In this document: one piece after another, positions 54,242-63,345 of the stretch
How the letters are laid out: every line of letters begins with the position of its first letter
How positions within the stretch are numbered: the stretch's first letter is position 1
Assembly (NCBI RefSeq): GCF_030248535.1
Contig: NZ_JAHGAJ010000008.1
Location: forward strand, 1 to 64,000
Length of the DNA: 64,000 bases
DNA from: Vibrio sp. D404a
GTDB taxonomy: Bacteria > Pseudomonadota > Gammaproteobacteria > Enterobacterales > Vibrionaceae
Direction of reading: 5' to 3'
Notes under the pieces: model-generated
Database searches by the model: none
Told to the model about the DNA's origin: nothing
Seen by the model: only the letters and a program-made list of their open reading frames with translations
Program-made: the position numbers and the translations under genes

Positions 54242-54892
54242 TTATGACGCTTGTTCTAGCTCTTCAAGTAAGATCTGTTTATAAGTTTCTACCGTTTGAG
54301 CACCGGTAACAGCACTGGTTCGGTTGATCACAACTGTCGGGACAGAAGAGATACCCAACCTTTGCCATTGGAACTCTTGCGCCTCTACTTGCTCGATGTG
54401 AGATGCCTGACTCAAACGCTCAAGGGCTTTCTCAGCGTCTAGACCCACTTGCTCTAACTCAGCTTTCACTACGTTTAGGTCAGACAGATCTTTCTGTTCG
54501 CTAAAGTGTGCAGTGAAGAAACGCAGTTTAAGTTCCGTTTGCTTACCATGCTCTTTAGCGAACTCTAGTAACACGTGTAAATGGCGTGAGTTAACCATTC
54601 TCATGTCATCGTAAAAATCGAACGTAAAGCCGACCTCTTTGCCACGTTCTGCAATGTTTAAGCGATTTTGCTTACTCTGCTCTGCGGTAATTTGATATTT
54701 ACGAATCAAGTGCTCACGAAGGTTTTCACCTTCAGCAGGCATATCTGGGTTGAGTTCAAATGGTTGCCAAGTCAGGTCTATCTGCTGCTCAACGCCTAGA
54801 TCGTGAATCGCTTTCTCTAAGTTCTTGTATCCAACCACACACCAAGGGCACATTACATCAGAAACAAGATCCAGTTGAATTTTCTTACTCAT
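54242..54892 (-). CDS. FrnE-like DsbA family oxidoreductase
   Basis: A 216-residue cytoplasmic thioredoxin-fold protein with a CPWC active site (C15, C18 in SDVMCPWCVVGY) and the DsbA-type helical insertion. It also has SSVPTVVINRTSAVTGAQ, the cis-Pro region. FrnE-like proteins act on polyketides or take part in oxidative protection. The MSKKIQLDL start at 54892 was preferred to one three codons earlier. SoxR lies next upstream on the same strand. Confidence 0.85.
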   Translation of the reverse strand: MSKKIQLDLVSDVMCPWCVVGYKNLEKAIHDLGVEQQIDLTWQPFELNPDMPAEGENLREHLIRKYQITAEQSKQNRLNIAERGKEVGFTFDFYDDMRMVNSRHLHVLLEFAKEHGKQTELKLRFFTAHFSEQKDLSDLNVVKAELEQVGLDAEKALERLSQASHIEQVEAQEFQWQRLGISSVPTVVINRTSAVTGAQTVETYKQILLEELEQAS

Positions 54893-55025
54893 AACTTTCA
54901 CTCAGTACTCTCATTACGGTTAATATCGATGCTGTAATATAGTCAAACATGAACAGTCGTTCAAGCACCATTCAGTACTAACTTATGCCTTCTTGTCATC
55001 AAGAGTAAGCGCGGTCATTCGAGAA

Positions 55026-55472
55026 TTAATCGGCAGTTTCCGGCCTTCCCTGAGTCAGACTACCACCCGCTTCATGCACCCCTTTTGTGTCATCTGGGTT
55101 ATAAAGTTTGCATTTCTCCATAGACAAACACCCACAGTAAATACAGCCACTGAGCTCAGATTGCAGCGTTTTCAGGCTCTGGATCTTCGCTTCTAGCTGT
55201 TTATTCCAATCAAGTGCGAGCTGTTCCCACTCCTCTTTCTTGGGCGCTCTATGAGTAGGCAGTGTCGCGAGTGCATCAATGATCTCTTGTAGAGACAAGC
55301 CGATGTTTTGCGCCGCTTTAATCACCGCAATCCGACGTAAGATCTGTCGATCAAACTGACGGCGATTACCCTGATCTCGGGTACTGGTGATCAGCCCTTT
55401 CTGCTCATAGAAGTGCAGTGTCGGCACACTGACACCAGCTCGCTTGGCAACCTGCCCCACCGTCATATGCAT
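55026..55472 (-). CDS. soxR: Redox-sensing regulator SoxR
   Basis: A 148-residue MerR-family protein. The HTH (TVGQVAKRAGVSVPTLHFYE) is followed by a dimer helix and the [2Fe-2S] ligands C110, C113, C115 and C121 in CIYCGCLSMEKC, the exact C-x2-C-x-C-x5-C SoxR spacing. It activates genes when the cluster is oxidised by redox-cycling compounds. The start MHMTVG at 55472 has a GGAGA Shine-Dalgarno. The divergent MFS gene has a near-consensus SoxR box, so it is the probable target; no soxS gene is seen. Confidence 0.93.
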   Translation of the reverse strand: MHMTVGQVAKRAGVSVPTLHFYEQKGLITSTRDQGNRRQFDRQILRRIAVIKAAQNIGLSLQEIIDALATLPTHRAPKKEEWEQLALDWNKQLEAKIQSLKTLQSELSGCIYCGCLSMEKCKLYNPDDTKGVHEAGGSLTQGRPETAD

Positions 55473-55492
55473 AAACTTTCTCCTAAAACCCG

Positions 55493-55523
55493 TTGACCTC
55501 AAGTTAACTTTAGGATTTAGAGT
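55493..55523 (+). promoter_or_regulatory. SoxR-controlled promoter with SoxR box
   Basis: CCTCAAGTTAACTTTAGG at 55497-55514 differs from the SoxR box CCTCAAGTTAACTTGAGG at one base. It lies between a TTGACC -35 (55493-55498) and a TAGAGT -10 (55518-55523) with the overlong 19-base spacing that MerR-family activators require, directed toward the MFS gene. Confidence 0.8.
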
Positions 55524-55556
55524 AGCTCAAAACGGAATCAATTACATGGACAGATT

Positions 55557-56759
55557 ATGAAAAATAAGACCCCACCTTATCTTGCAGGACGCTTTTTTGA
55601 TGGCATTAGCTCTGGGCTATTTATGTTGGCGCTCCCATGGTTGATGCTAGCTCAGCCAGGGCAAGGAAGCTTTGTCGCTCTCACCGCTTTGATCTGTACC
55701 TTAACCACCTTCTGTGCCACACCCTATTTCTCGGCCATGATTGACCGACACTCTCGCAAGCAGATCTTGGTATGGATGCAAGTGATTCAATTCATCACCG
55801 CTTTTTTGGTCGCTCTGGTATATACACTGAATTGGGGAAATTTATGGGTATTTGGCGCTGCTCAAGTAGTATTTTGGGTTTCAAGCAACCTAGCATGGCA
55901 TACAAACAACGCCTTTACCCAAGAAAACTATGACCAAGCCGAATACGCAAAAATATCGAGCTATCAAGAAATTGTGATGCAGTCGACTACGTTGGGGGCT
56001 GGTGCTCTCGGTGTCATATTATTAGAGCAATGGAGCATAATCGAATTTGGGATTTTTGCAGGGTTTGCTTCTCTATTGGCGACAATCAGTTATCTAGTGA
56101 CCCCTTATCGCCGACAAGTGACGCCACAAGCACGAACGCCATTCAAACAACAGATAATTGAGATAAAACAACTGGTTTGGCAATCCCCGGAGTTCTTTGC
56201 CTTTCTTATGGCATCGTGTCTCTCGTATCCGGTATTAACCTACCTAAGCCGCTTGGTGCCAATCTGGTTTTCAGAAATCCAAATCACCGGAGACTGGCTT
56301 GCTCTATATAATATCGCGTTGGGTGTAGGGGCACTGTTCATAGGCCTACTGCTACCCAAAATACTCAAGATGGCTTCACACCAATCGGTGATGAACATCT
56401 CAATGTTGGTTATTGGTATTACTTTGCTTGCAATAGGACAAGTGACAGAGCCAACCTATATCATCTTACTGACCCTTGTTCTGGGTGCTTTCAATGCACT
56501 CAATCGAATCGCACGAACCAACTGGATGCACCATGCAGTGGATATGGGGCAAAGAGGACGCGTTGATGGCGGACTCACGCTATTCGCGACCCTAACTCAG
56601 AGCTTGAGTTATGTGCTGATTGCCTTTCTCGCGTCTGTCGATGCGATCGTTCATGGCTTTGTGATTGCAGGCGTGATTGTTTTGGCGGCAGCGCTATGGA
56701 TGACCAAATTGGCTAAACAAATCAAACCTGAATGTACCCTATCCAATCAGTGCATCTAA
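55557..56759 (+). CDS. MFS transporter, probable SoxR target
   Basis: A 400-residue major facilitator with about 12 hydrophobic segments, beginning PYLAGRFFDGISSGLFMLAL and containing MIDRHSRKQILVWMQ, the loop between helices 2 and 3. The family exports drugs or small metabolites; the SoxR-dependent promoter suggests a redox-active substrate. The closest context is SoxR, divergent by 84 bases. Confidence 0.87.
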   Translation: MKNKTPPYLAGRFFDGISSGLFMLALPWLMLAQPGQGSFVALTALICTLTTFCATPYFSAMIDRHSRKQILVWMQVIQFITAFLVALVYTLNWGNLWVFGAAQVVFWVSSNLAWHTNNAFTQENYDQAEYAKISSYQEIVMQSTTLGAGALGVILLEQWSIIEFGIFAGFASLLATISYLVTPYRRQVTPQARTPFKQQIIEIKQLVWQSPEFFAFLMASCLSYPVLTYLSRLVPIWFSEIQITGDWLALYNIALGVGALFIGLLLPKILKMASHQSVMNISMLVIGITLLAIGQVTEPTYIILLTLVLGAFNALNRIARTNWMHHAVDMGQRGRVDGGLTLFATLTQSLSYVLIAFLASVDAIVHGFVIAGVIVLAAALWMTKLAKQIKPECTLSNQCI

Positions 56760-56794
56760 CTTTCGTGCCTCGTTATTAAACGAGCATCAAGCAT

Positions 56795-56827
56795 AAAAAA
56801 CCAGCGCCATTATTTGGGCTGGTTTTT
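56795..56827. terminator. Bidirectional terminator between MFS and HAD genes
   Basis: AAAAAACCAGC and GCTGGTTTTT arms, with T-runs on both strands. Confidence 0.85.
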
Positions 56828-56871
56828 AATTCAAATATCAGGTTTTAGAGCCTGTCAGAGGCGTGGATCAA

Positions 56872-57669
56872 TTAGCCAAGTAATTTTTCTAGCACTTGGA
56901 ATACGCCCGCTTCTTTATTGCTTGGCGCACTGAAACGCGCGATTTCTTTAAGCTGAGGGTGCGCGTTCTCCATCGCATACGAATGGTAGCTCTCTTTTAG
57001 CATTTCGTAGTCGTTGAGGTAATCACCAAAGCTCATCGTCTGTTCATAAGTGAAGCCCAAGGTATTTTGAAGATGCTTGATAGCGGCCCCTTTTGAAGCC
57101 TCCGCATTCATCACATCAAGCCAGATCTTAGCACTTACAACCACTTGGAAATCCTGACCAAACTTCTCATTGATGACCGGATTCACACACTCTTGTGAGC
57201 CATCGAAATGACAAATCGCCACTTTGATAAACTCATCGTCAACCGTTAGCAGATCATCCACGTATTCACAGCGGTGGTAATACTTTGCAAACTCGGTGGT
57301 GGCTTGCTCATCTTTCGTTTCAATGTAAGCAGACTTCTTGCCACACAGAACTAGGTGTGCGCCCTCAATCGTGCGAGCTTCTTTGATGATGGCTTGAATG
57401 GACGATTTCTCAATCGTGCAGCTGTATAGCTCTTCGCCTTTGTGCATCACGAGTGTGCCGTTCTCAGCAACAAACATCATGCGATCTTTAATTGGAGCAA
57501 AGGTTTCCATCAAGCTGTAGTACTGACGACCCGACGCCGCAGCAAACATGATGTTTTGATCTTCCAGCTTTTCGTATAGATCGAAAAACGCAGGGTCCAG
57601 TTTCCCATGCTCATTAAGTAGAGTGCCGTCCATATCAGCAGCGATAAATTTAATGTTGTGGTGTGGCAT
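56872..57669 (-). CDS. HAD-superfamily Cof-type phosphatase
   Basis: A 265-residue HAD-IIB hydrolase. The nucleophile motif is DMDGTLL (D12, D14 pair), motif II lies in FAAASGRQYYSL, and the later SFGDYLNDYEML carries motif IV. The cap is of the C2B type. Typical substrates are sugar or nucleotide phosphates; it resembles YidA/Cof/YbiV. The start at 57669 was preferred over a TTG two codons upstream. It is monocistronic. Confidence 0.87.
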   Translation of the reverse strand: MPHHNIKFIAADMDGTLLNEHGKLDPAFFDLYEKLEDQNIMFAAASGRQYYSLMETFAPIKDRMMFVAENGTLVMHKGEELYSCTIEKSSIQAIIKEARTIEGAHLVLCGKKSAYIETKDEQATTEFAKYYHRCEYVDDLLTVDDEFIKVAICHFDGSQECVNPVINEKFGQDFQVVVSAKIWLDVMNAEASKGAAIKHLQNTLGFTYEQTMSFGDYLNDYEMLKESYHSYAMENAHPQLKEIARFSAPSNKEAGVFQVLEKLLG

Positions 57670-57799
57670 CTTCAAAACTTACCTTAAAATTATTGTCATA
57701 CGCTCGCCAACGCGAACTAAGCCTGAAAGTATATCTCAATAGCGACTGCGATTTCTTGTCTCAAACACATATTTCAACTGACAGTTAAATCAATAAATT

Positions 57800-57812
57800 C
57801 CACTTAAAGTGG
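57800..57812. repeat. Short palindrome upstream of the CHASE2 gene
   Basis: CCACTTAAAGTGG is symmetric about its centre. Its role is unknown; the gap holds no other recognisable element. Confidence 0.3.
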
Positions 57813-57966
57813 GACTCATCATTAACTTATTGTTTCATTTATAAATGCCCGCCTTATTTGTGATATTCCTCCCATAAAGTGTCATTCTCTAGTGCTATTT
57901 TTGAACAAATTTGCAACAGGTTGTTCACCAACAACTTGCTTATAGGTTATCGACGGTCAAGATTTG

Positions 57967-59376
57967 ATGTCTTTTAGTTTCGAAATATTCTCCAAAGCAC
58001 TTATTACTACTGGTCTGATTTTACTTGTCTTCATTGTTGATCCCTTGGGTATTCGTAATTCGGCCGAAGACCATTACGAAGACCACATCCTTAGGCTATG
58101 GTCACCCTTTTTTAGTGACACTGTTTCCGATGAAATCGTGGTGGTGTTAATCGATGACCAGTACATCGACCAAACCAACACGTACCCCGTCAGTTATCGA
58201 AACCTCGCTCGGTTGCTCAAGACCATTTCTCGGTTCGAACCGCAATCCATGTTCTATGACATTCTTCAACACCATGAACACTCAGATAGCCTAAACCGCT
58301 GGCTAACGACATTGGACCGACAAAAATTCCCCATATTTATGGCCAGTAACACCTATTACGACACAGAGGCTCGTCTCAATGACCCTGAATCACTGAGACA
58401 CAAAATCGCCAATGTTTCTGAGCTTGCTGCTGTGTCATGGAGTGGAGAAGGTCGCTATTACCCTCTTTCTGTTCCTTGGAATGACAAAAAGATGAACACG
58501 GTCGCCGCAGCAATGTACAAAGATTGGTGTCAGCGCACCACTGAATGCGATGAGACCCAAATGGACAACCTTGATGATTCCGTGATCGTTCAGTGGAGCA
58601 ATAAACACGCACCAGACCAAGAAAAGTTCTTTCCGCTAGGAATGAGTTGCGGCGATGCCACCCTCAGCCAATGGCAACAACTCAAAGAGCTGCTGGTTGT
58701 TAGCCTGACTCAAGGCATTCAAGATCAAGATGATGTGGATAGTGCTCTTCGAAAACGTTGCCCACCTTTTCTCACCATTGCCGCCTCTAAACTCAGCGCT
58801 CCGGGAGCAGCAGGTTCTCCAGAGCTAAAACAAGCCATTCAAGGGAAAATGGTATTGGTTGGCTATCACGTGACTGGCGGTGTTGACCTAGTCGTATCGC
58901 CCGTTCATGGCACGCTGCCTGGTGTCTACTTTCACGCTATGGCGCTCGATAACTTGGTTACACTCGATGGTGAATACTGGCGCTCTCCCGACGATGCTGG
59001 CCTATTCAATCTGAGTATCGCTGACATGGTCGAAATCTCAGTACAAACCATCGTGCTATTCCTTGTGATTTGGTTTCGCTTCAACTTTTTGGATCAGCAA
59101 GAGACGCAACATTTCGACGAGCGACAAAAACTGTGGGGCGCTTTTGTTCCCATGCTGATTATCATCGCGGTAATCGCCCTTTCCGTCGCGATATCCCACT
59201 TTGTCCTCAATGTTGGTGCACCTAATTGGTATGGATTAATCCTGATTATATTCATTGATTTACCCATCTTTTTCTTCTTCATTTTTGAAGCTTTCAGACC
59301 AAAACTCCAATCTTACAAAGAGAGGGTCTGTCTATTCGCAAAAACCACAAAACATAAATTAAGAAACACACAATAA
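57967..59376 (+). CDS. CHASE2-domain membrane protein lacking an output domain
   Basis: A 469-residue protein: TM helix 1 at about 6-27, a large periplasmic CHASE2 sensor domain (DEIVVVLIDDQYIDQTNTYP, GKMVLVGYHVTGGVDLVVSP, LPGVYFHAMALDNLVTLDGE), three more helices near 354-373, 389-413 and 420-443, and a tail of only about 25 residues. CHASE2 domains usually sense extracellular signals and feed kinases, cyclases or GGDEF domains; none follows here. The ATG at 57967 follows a TTG at 57964. A small secreted protein and an M48 peptidase follow, apparently in one operon (gap of 31 bases, then a TAATG overlap). Confidence 0.85.
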   Translation: MSFSFEIFSKALITTGLILLVFIVDPLGIRNSAEDHYEDHILRLWSPFFSDTVSDEIVVVLIDDQYIDQTNTYPVSYRNLARLLKTISRFEPQSMFYDILQHHEHSDSLNRWLTTLDRQKFPIFMASNTYYDTEARLNDPESLRHKIANVSELAAVSWSGEGRYYPLSVPWNDKKMNTVAAAMYKDWCQRTTECDETQMDNLDDSVIVQWSNKHAPDQEKFFPLGMSCGDATLSQWQQLKELLVVSLTQGIQDQDDVDSALRKRCPPFLTIAASKLSAPGAAGSPELKQAIQGKMVLVGYHVTGGVDLVVSPVHGTLPGVYFHAMALDNLVTLDGEYWRSPDDAGLFNLSIADMVEISVQTIVLFLVIWFRFNFLDQQETQHFDERQKLWGAFVPMLIIIAVIALSVAISHFVLNVGAPNWYGLILIIFIDLPIFFFFIFEAFRPKLQSYKERVCLFAKTTKHKLRNTQ

Positions 59377-59407
59377 ACAGAAAACACTCAGTAAATAAGG
59401 AACATTT

Positions 59408-59785
59408 ATGAAATCGTTATCAACGTTAGTTTTAGGCTTAAGTTTTGGTCTCGCATCCTCTGCTGTCATGGCACAAGATCAAGTCAAGGTTATCGATTTT
59501 TTGGTCGATAACGTTTGGGTGTGTGACAAGGACAACAGTTGTGCTGATGTGCCGAAGAGTACTCTACCGGATCCTAAAAAGAGCGGCTTGGTGGTAGAAA
59601 ACTATGACCAAGAAGAACAAATGGTGATGGTGAAAATCGACGGCCAAGAAAAATGGTTTGACCAAATTGAAGTGCAATTAAACAAGACAGCCGTGGCTAG
59701 CGTGGTGTGTAGCACGCAAAAAATAAGCGCCAAAAGCGACAGCGGTACATACGCTACATTGGGTCTTGGTGAGGGGTGTAACTAA
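59408..59785 (+). CDS. Small secreted Cys-containing protein of the CHASE2 operon
   Basis: A 125-residue protein with signal peptide (cleavage near VMA|QDQ, residue 22). Four Cys (C39, C45, C101, C124) in the mature part could form two disulfides. The sequence has an SH3b-like, beta-rich look (GLVVENYDQEEQMVMVKIDG, KWFDQIEVQL), but no family was recognised. Its stop overlaps the ATG of the M48 peptidase gene (TAATG), so translational coupling is likely. A good Shine-Dalgarno (AAGGA) precedes it. Confidence 0.78.
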   Translation: MKSLSTLVLGLSFGLASSAVMAQDQVKVIDFLVDNVWVCDKDNSCADVPKSTLPDPKKSGLVVENYDQEEQMVMVKIDGQEKWFDQIEVQLNKTAVASVVCSTQKISAKSDSGTYATLGLGEGCN

Positions 59786-61413
59786 TGAAAAAGCTACTTT
59801 GGATTGCCGCTCCCCTCTTGTTATCTGGCTGTGCGGTCGACAGTATCAACAACATCATGGGCAGCAAATATGAGTCCTTTGATGGGAAGTTTATCGACCA
59901 ACACCTCGGTGAAACGAACTCCCCCGCCAGCGAGACAGCCTCTACCGATGCTGCCACCAGCCAAGAGTTTAAGAACATCGTCAATACTCGAGCTGCAGCC
60001 GATAAAGATCTGGTCGCCAACCCTTACGTCGACAAGTACCTTGATGGCCTGTTAACTAAGATCCTCAAGCAGTGGGACCAACCGATTGATAAAGAGATCT
60101 CTATCATGGTGTCGTCTGACCGTAACTATTCCGCCTATGCAACACCCGACAGCATTGTAATTACTCAAGGTGTACTAGCGGATGCAGAATCAGAAGATGA
60201 GCTCGCTTTCATTATTGCTCACGAACTTTCTCATATTCTGTTGGGGCACAATGCCACCAATGAGTACTTTGCTAAGCAAAGCGCGTTGGTCAGTAAAACA
60301 GCCAATATCGCAATGAGCACGGCATTGATTACCGATATGAAAACGGAGAAAACTGCCAACGGCTACAAAGTCACGAGTCAAAATAAAGACTCGACCAAGA
60401 GCTTAATTCAAGACTCTTATCGAGCAGGCTTGACCATCAACAGACTGAGCCGCGATGTCATTAGCTCTTCAATGAGCCGCAGCGATGAAGACGAAGCCGA
60501 TCTGCTCGGTATGGATTTGTTGGTGAAAGCTGGCTACAGCCCACGTGCATTTTCTCCAGTATTGGAGCGCCTAGAGAGCAGTCAAAACTTCACAGAAGCG
60601 CAACTAAAAGCCAAGAAAAAAGAGTTTCAGAGCTTTGTCACGTTGGCGAGTGACGCAGGCAAACATCTATCAAGCGATAACAAATGGAGTAACTTAGGCT
60701 ATTTAGCAGCTAATGAAGCGGGAACACAGCTGCTGCAAAGCTTCTCTGCTCGACACGCCTCTCCAATGGATCGTAAGAAAGACTTGTCCGCTTACGTGAA
60801 ACGAGAGTATCGCAAAGAGCGTAAGAGAAAAATGTCTCCCGGTGATTTTGAGAAGGTGGTGAAAAAAGGCAAAGGACAACAGATCCAAGAAAACTACTGG
60901 CATGCGTCTGAAGCATTCAAGGCTTTAGAGTATGGTGATGTCAAAACCGCGGAAACGCTGGCTAGAAAAGCGGTATCGGGCCCAACGAAGCACCATGCTT
61001 ACCCAAGGTTAGCGTTTTACGGTGTTCGTAAGATGCAGAACTTAGACTCAAAAGCGCTGCAAAACTTGGCTCTGATTAAAAACTGGGACTACGCCTCGAT
61101 CCAAACCTTTACTCTTGCAGCACAATCTTATCGAGAGCAGAAAAAGCCACAAAACTCGCTCAAGCTTCTTGCAAAAGGCGAGCAAGTTATTGGCACCCAA
61201 GTACCCTTTTTACCTGAGTACATTGCCGCTCATAAGGCTCTAGGAAACGAAACCGAAGTGGATAACCTGCTTACTAAGTGTAAAGGGTTGAGTGAAAGTA
61301 ATATCGTTGCTCAATGCCACAATAGCGCTGGGGTAGCGATTCCACAGAGTAAGGAGTCCGGGAATAGTCTGATGGACTCATTTAGCTCCCTCACCGACAT
61401 GGTTGAGCTCTAA
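59785..61413 (+). CDS. M48 family metalloprotease lipoprotein
   Basis: A 542-residue periplasmic peptidase with a lipoprotein signal (LLLSGC). The zinc site HELSH gives H146, E147 and H150, with E237 of DEDEADLLGMD as third ligand. A C-terminal TPR-like helical part follows (residues about 370-520), as in BepA-type proteases. M48 lipoproteins such as BepA and LoiP monitor outer-membrane protein assembly; this one is tied to a CHASE2 sensor and a small secreted protein. An inverted repeat at 61422-61450 follows without a T-run. Confidence 0.88.
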   Translation: MKKLLWIAAPLLLSGCAVDSINNIMGSKYESFDGKFIDQHLGETNSPASETASTDAATSQEFKNIVNTRAAADKDLVANPYVDKYLDGLLTKILKQWDQPIDKEISIMVSSDRNYSAYATPDSIVITQGVLADAESEDELAFIIAHELSHILLGHNATNEYFAKQSALVSKTANIAMSTALITDMKTEKTANGYKVTSQNKDSTKSLIQDSYRAGLTINRLSRDVISSSMSRSDEDEADLLGMDLLVKAGYSPRAFSPVLERLESSQNFTEAQLKAKKKEFQSFVTLASDAGKHLSSDNKWSNLGYLAANEAGTQLLQSFSARHASPMDRKKDLSAYVKREYRKERKRKMSPGDFEKVVKKGKGQQIQENYWHASEAFKALEYGDVKTAETLARKAVSGPTKHHAYPRLAFYGVRKMQNLDSKALQNLALIKNWDYASIQTFTLAAQSYREQKKPQNSLKLLAKGEQVIGTQVPFLPEYIAAHKALGNETEVDNLLTKCKGLSESNIVAQCHNSAGVAIPQSKESGNSLMDSFSSLTDMVEL

Positions 61414-61421
61414 ATCAGCTA

Positions 61422-61450
61422 GGCACCAGCACAAACCATTTGCTGGTGCC
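61422..61450 (+). terminator. Terminator-like stem, T-run missing
   Basis: GGCACCAGCA and TGCTGGTGCC are exact complements directly after the peptidase gene, but the next bases are ATCCTG rather than a T-run. The HPP remnant begins ten bases after the stem, which suggests a deletion removed the T-tract. Confidence 0.5.
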
Positions 61451-61459
61451 ATCCTGCTC

Positions 61460-61666
61460 ATGCAGCATTTTTCTGCAGTTCACCCACCAGCCGGGGCGAA
61501 CCCTATTGTGATTACTCTGGCAGGAACCACCAATATTGATTGGATGTTTCTGTTAACGCCGGTTTTAAGTGGCAGTTTGGCGCTAGTTTGTATTGGCGCT
61601 CTACTCAACAACAGTAGCAAAAGTCAGGCTTGGCCACTCTATTGGGTTGGAAATAGATATAGTTAA
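61460..61666 (+). pseudogene. C-terminal remnant of an HPP-family membrane protein
   Basis: The 68-residue frame contains the family motif HPPAGANPIVI, then a hydrophobic helix (MFLLTPVLSGSLALVCIGAL) and the usual ending, but nothing of the N-terminal two-thirds of an HPP protein. HPP proteins have about 150-200 residues with four helices. The fragment follows directly on the terminator-like stem of the peptidase gene. It is best read as a decayed gene; a functional short variant is unlikely. An upstream start at 61403 overlaps the peptidase gene. Confidence 0.65.
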
Positions 61667-61731
61667 GCGATTGATTCTAATTAAAAAATTATCGCAACCC
61701 CAAAAAACACACCATTCTAGACAAGATAAAT

Positions 61732-61788
61732 TTGACCGTCTGATGAATTAAGCTTACTATTAATCGTCTTTTAACGATTAGTAGTAAG
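61732..61788 (+). promoter_or_regulatory. arsR promoter with overlapping operator
   Basis: TTGACC at 61732-61737 and TACTAT at 61755-61760 are spaced 17 bases apart. An inverted repeat with 15-base arms, CTTACTATTAATCGT (61753-61767) and ACGATTAGTAGTAAG (61774-61788), differing at one position, covers the -10 element and reaches to 12 bases before the arsR ATG. It is an excellent candidate ArsR operator. Confidence 0.75.
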
Positions 61789-61800
61789 CGAAACACCACT

Positions 61801-62139
61801 ATGACAGCACTATGCGAAGCGAAGGGTAACTGCGGTACGCTACCACCTGGTAACAGCGAAGCAGAACAAGAGATGGCCGCCCTAGCCAAAGCACTTGCTC
61901 ATCCTGCAAGAGTACGTATTTTAAGTATTCTCTCTGCTCTAGAGAAGGCCGGTGGTTGTTTGAATAGTGACTTGGTTAGCGAGTTGGGTTTGGCTCAATC
62001 GACGGTTTCTGAGCACTTAAGAATTCTGAAAGCCAGCGGTTTTATTACAGCGGAATCCATCCCACCAAAGATGTGTTACCGAATTGACCGCAATAACATT
62101 CAGCGCTTCGAATCTATCTTTAACAACATTTTGAAATAG
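61801..62139 (+). CDS. arsR: ArsR family metalloregulator
   Basis: A 112-residue winged-HTH repressor of the ArsR/SmtB family (LAKALAHPARVRILSILSAL, LGLAQSTVSEHLRILKASGF). The classical ELCVCDL arsenic site is absent. C5 and C11 in the N-terminal arm and C53 in GGCLNS recall the Corynebacterium-type ArsR site, which also joins N-terminal Cys pairs to a Cys near position 55. An arsenite pump follows. The promoter-operator is described separately. Confidence 0.88.
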   Translation: MTALCEAKGNCGTLPPGNSEAEQEMAALAKALAHPARVRILSILSALEKAGGCLNSDLVSELGLAQSTVSEHLRILKASGFITAESIPPKMCYRIDRNNIQRFESIFNNILK

Positions 62140-62271
62140 CAGCCTTTACAAGGCTAACAACGAACAGCACGCTGAGTGAGAACCCGATAGGTATATCGCA
62201 GACGCGTGTATTTTTTTGCTTTAATCAATCGCCTTTCGACGATTTGCGATAACAAACAAAGAGAAAATAGT

Positions 62272-63327
62272 ATGAAACCGAAGTTGAGTTTTCTAGATCG
62301 CTACTTAACACTCTGGATCTTCATCGCCATGGGGCTGGGTGTCCTTCTGGGTATCATGTTCCCACAAATTGAACAGTGGAATGAATCGATGTCAGTAGGT
62401 AGCACGAATATTCCCTTGGCCATTGGCTTGATTCTGATGATGTACCCACCATTGGCTAAGGTCAATTACAGCCTGCTCGGTACAGTTGTTAAAGATAAGC
62501 AAGCGATCAAGCTGTCACTTATCATGAACTGGATTGTTGGTCCAATCTTGATGTTTGTACTGGCTATCACTTTCTTGGGTGATCACCCAGGTTACATGGT
62601 CGGCGTTATCCTAATCGGTCTTGCTCGCTGTGTGGCAATGGTATTGGTTTGGAATGATATCGGTGGCGGTAACAAAGAATACGGTGCGGCGTTGGTTGCT
62701 CTAAACAGCGCATTCCAAGTGGTTAGCTACAGCTTCATGGCTTGGTTATTCATTAGCGTACTACCACCTGTATTAGGCTACGAAGGCATGATTGTTGACA
62801 TCTCTATGATCGACATCGCGCACAGTGTACTTATCTACCTTGGTATCCCATTCTTAGCGGGTTTCCTTAGCCGTAAGATCTTGGTGTCGACAAAAGGTGA
62901 ACAGTGGTACAACGATGTGTTCATTCCACGCATCTCGCCTATGACTTTGATTGCCCTATTGGCAACCATCGTTCTGATGTTCAGCCTAAAAGGTGAGATG
63001 ATTGTTGAACTGCCAATGGATGTATTGTTAATCGCGATTCCGCTGACCATTTACTTCACAGTAATGTTCTTTATCAGCTTCTTTGTTGGTAAAAAGATGG
63101 GCATTGATTACGACAAGAACGCATCGATTGCCTTTACTGCAACGGGTAATAACTTTGAGTTGGCGATTGCGGTCTCTATCGCGGTATTCGGCATTAACTC
63201 TGACCAAGCGTTTGCCGGCGTTATTGGTCCACTGATTGAAGTTCCGGTTCTGATTTACCTGGTAAATGTGGCACTGAAAATGAAAGACAAGTACTACTCA
63301 GGTCAAACAGTAAAATCAGTCAACTAA
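62272..63327 (+). CDS. acr3: ACR3-type arsenite efflux permease
   Basis: A 351-residue inner-membrane protein of the ACR3/BASS family with ten hydrophobic segments. The essential Cys of ACR3 is present in [13 protein letters not shown] (C120), as is [19 protein letters not shown] with the conserved Glu and EVPVLIYLV. It extrudes As(III), and in some members Sb(III). The ATG at 62272 was chosen because [12 protein letters not shown] is the family N-terminus; the frame opens 22 codons earlier. It forms an operon with arsR, 132 bases upstream; no arsC was found in the window. Confidence 0.92.
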   Translation: MKPKLSFLDRYLTLWIFIAMGLGVLLGIMFPQIEQWNESMSVGSTNIPLAIGLILMMYPPLAKVNYSLLGTVVKDKQAIKLSLIMNWIVGPILMFVLAITFLGDHPGYMVGVILIGLARCVAMVLVWNDIGGGNKEYGAALVALNSAFQVVSYSFMAWLFISVLPPVLGYEGMIVDISMIDIAHSVLIYLGIPFLAGFLSRKILVSTKGEQWYNDVFIPRISPMTLIALLATIVLMFSLKGEMIVELPMDVLLIAIPLTIYFTVMFFISFFVGKKMGIDYDKNASIAFTATGNNFELAIAVSIAVFGINSDQAFAGVIGPLIEVPVLIYLVNVALKMKDKYYSGQTVKSVN

Positions 63328-63345
63328 GATTAGATGATGATTTGC

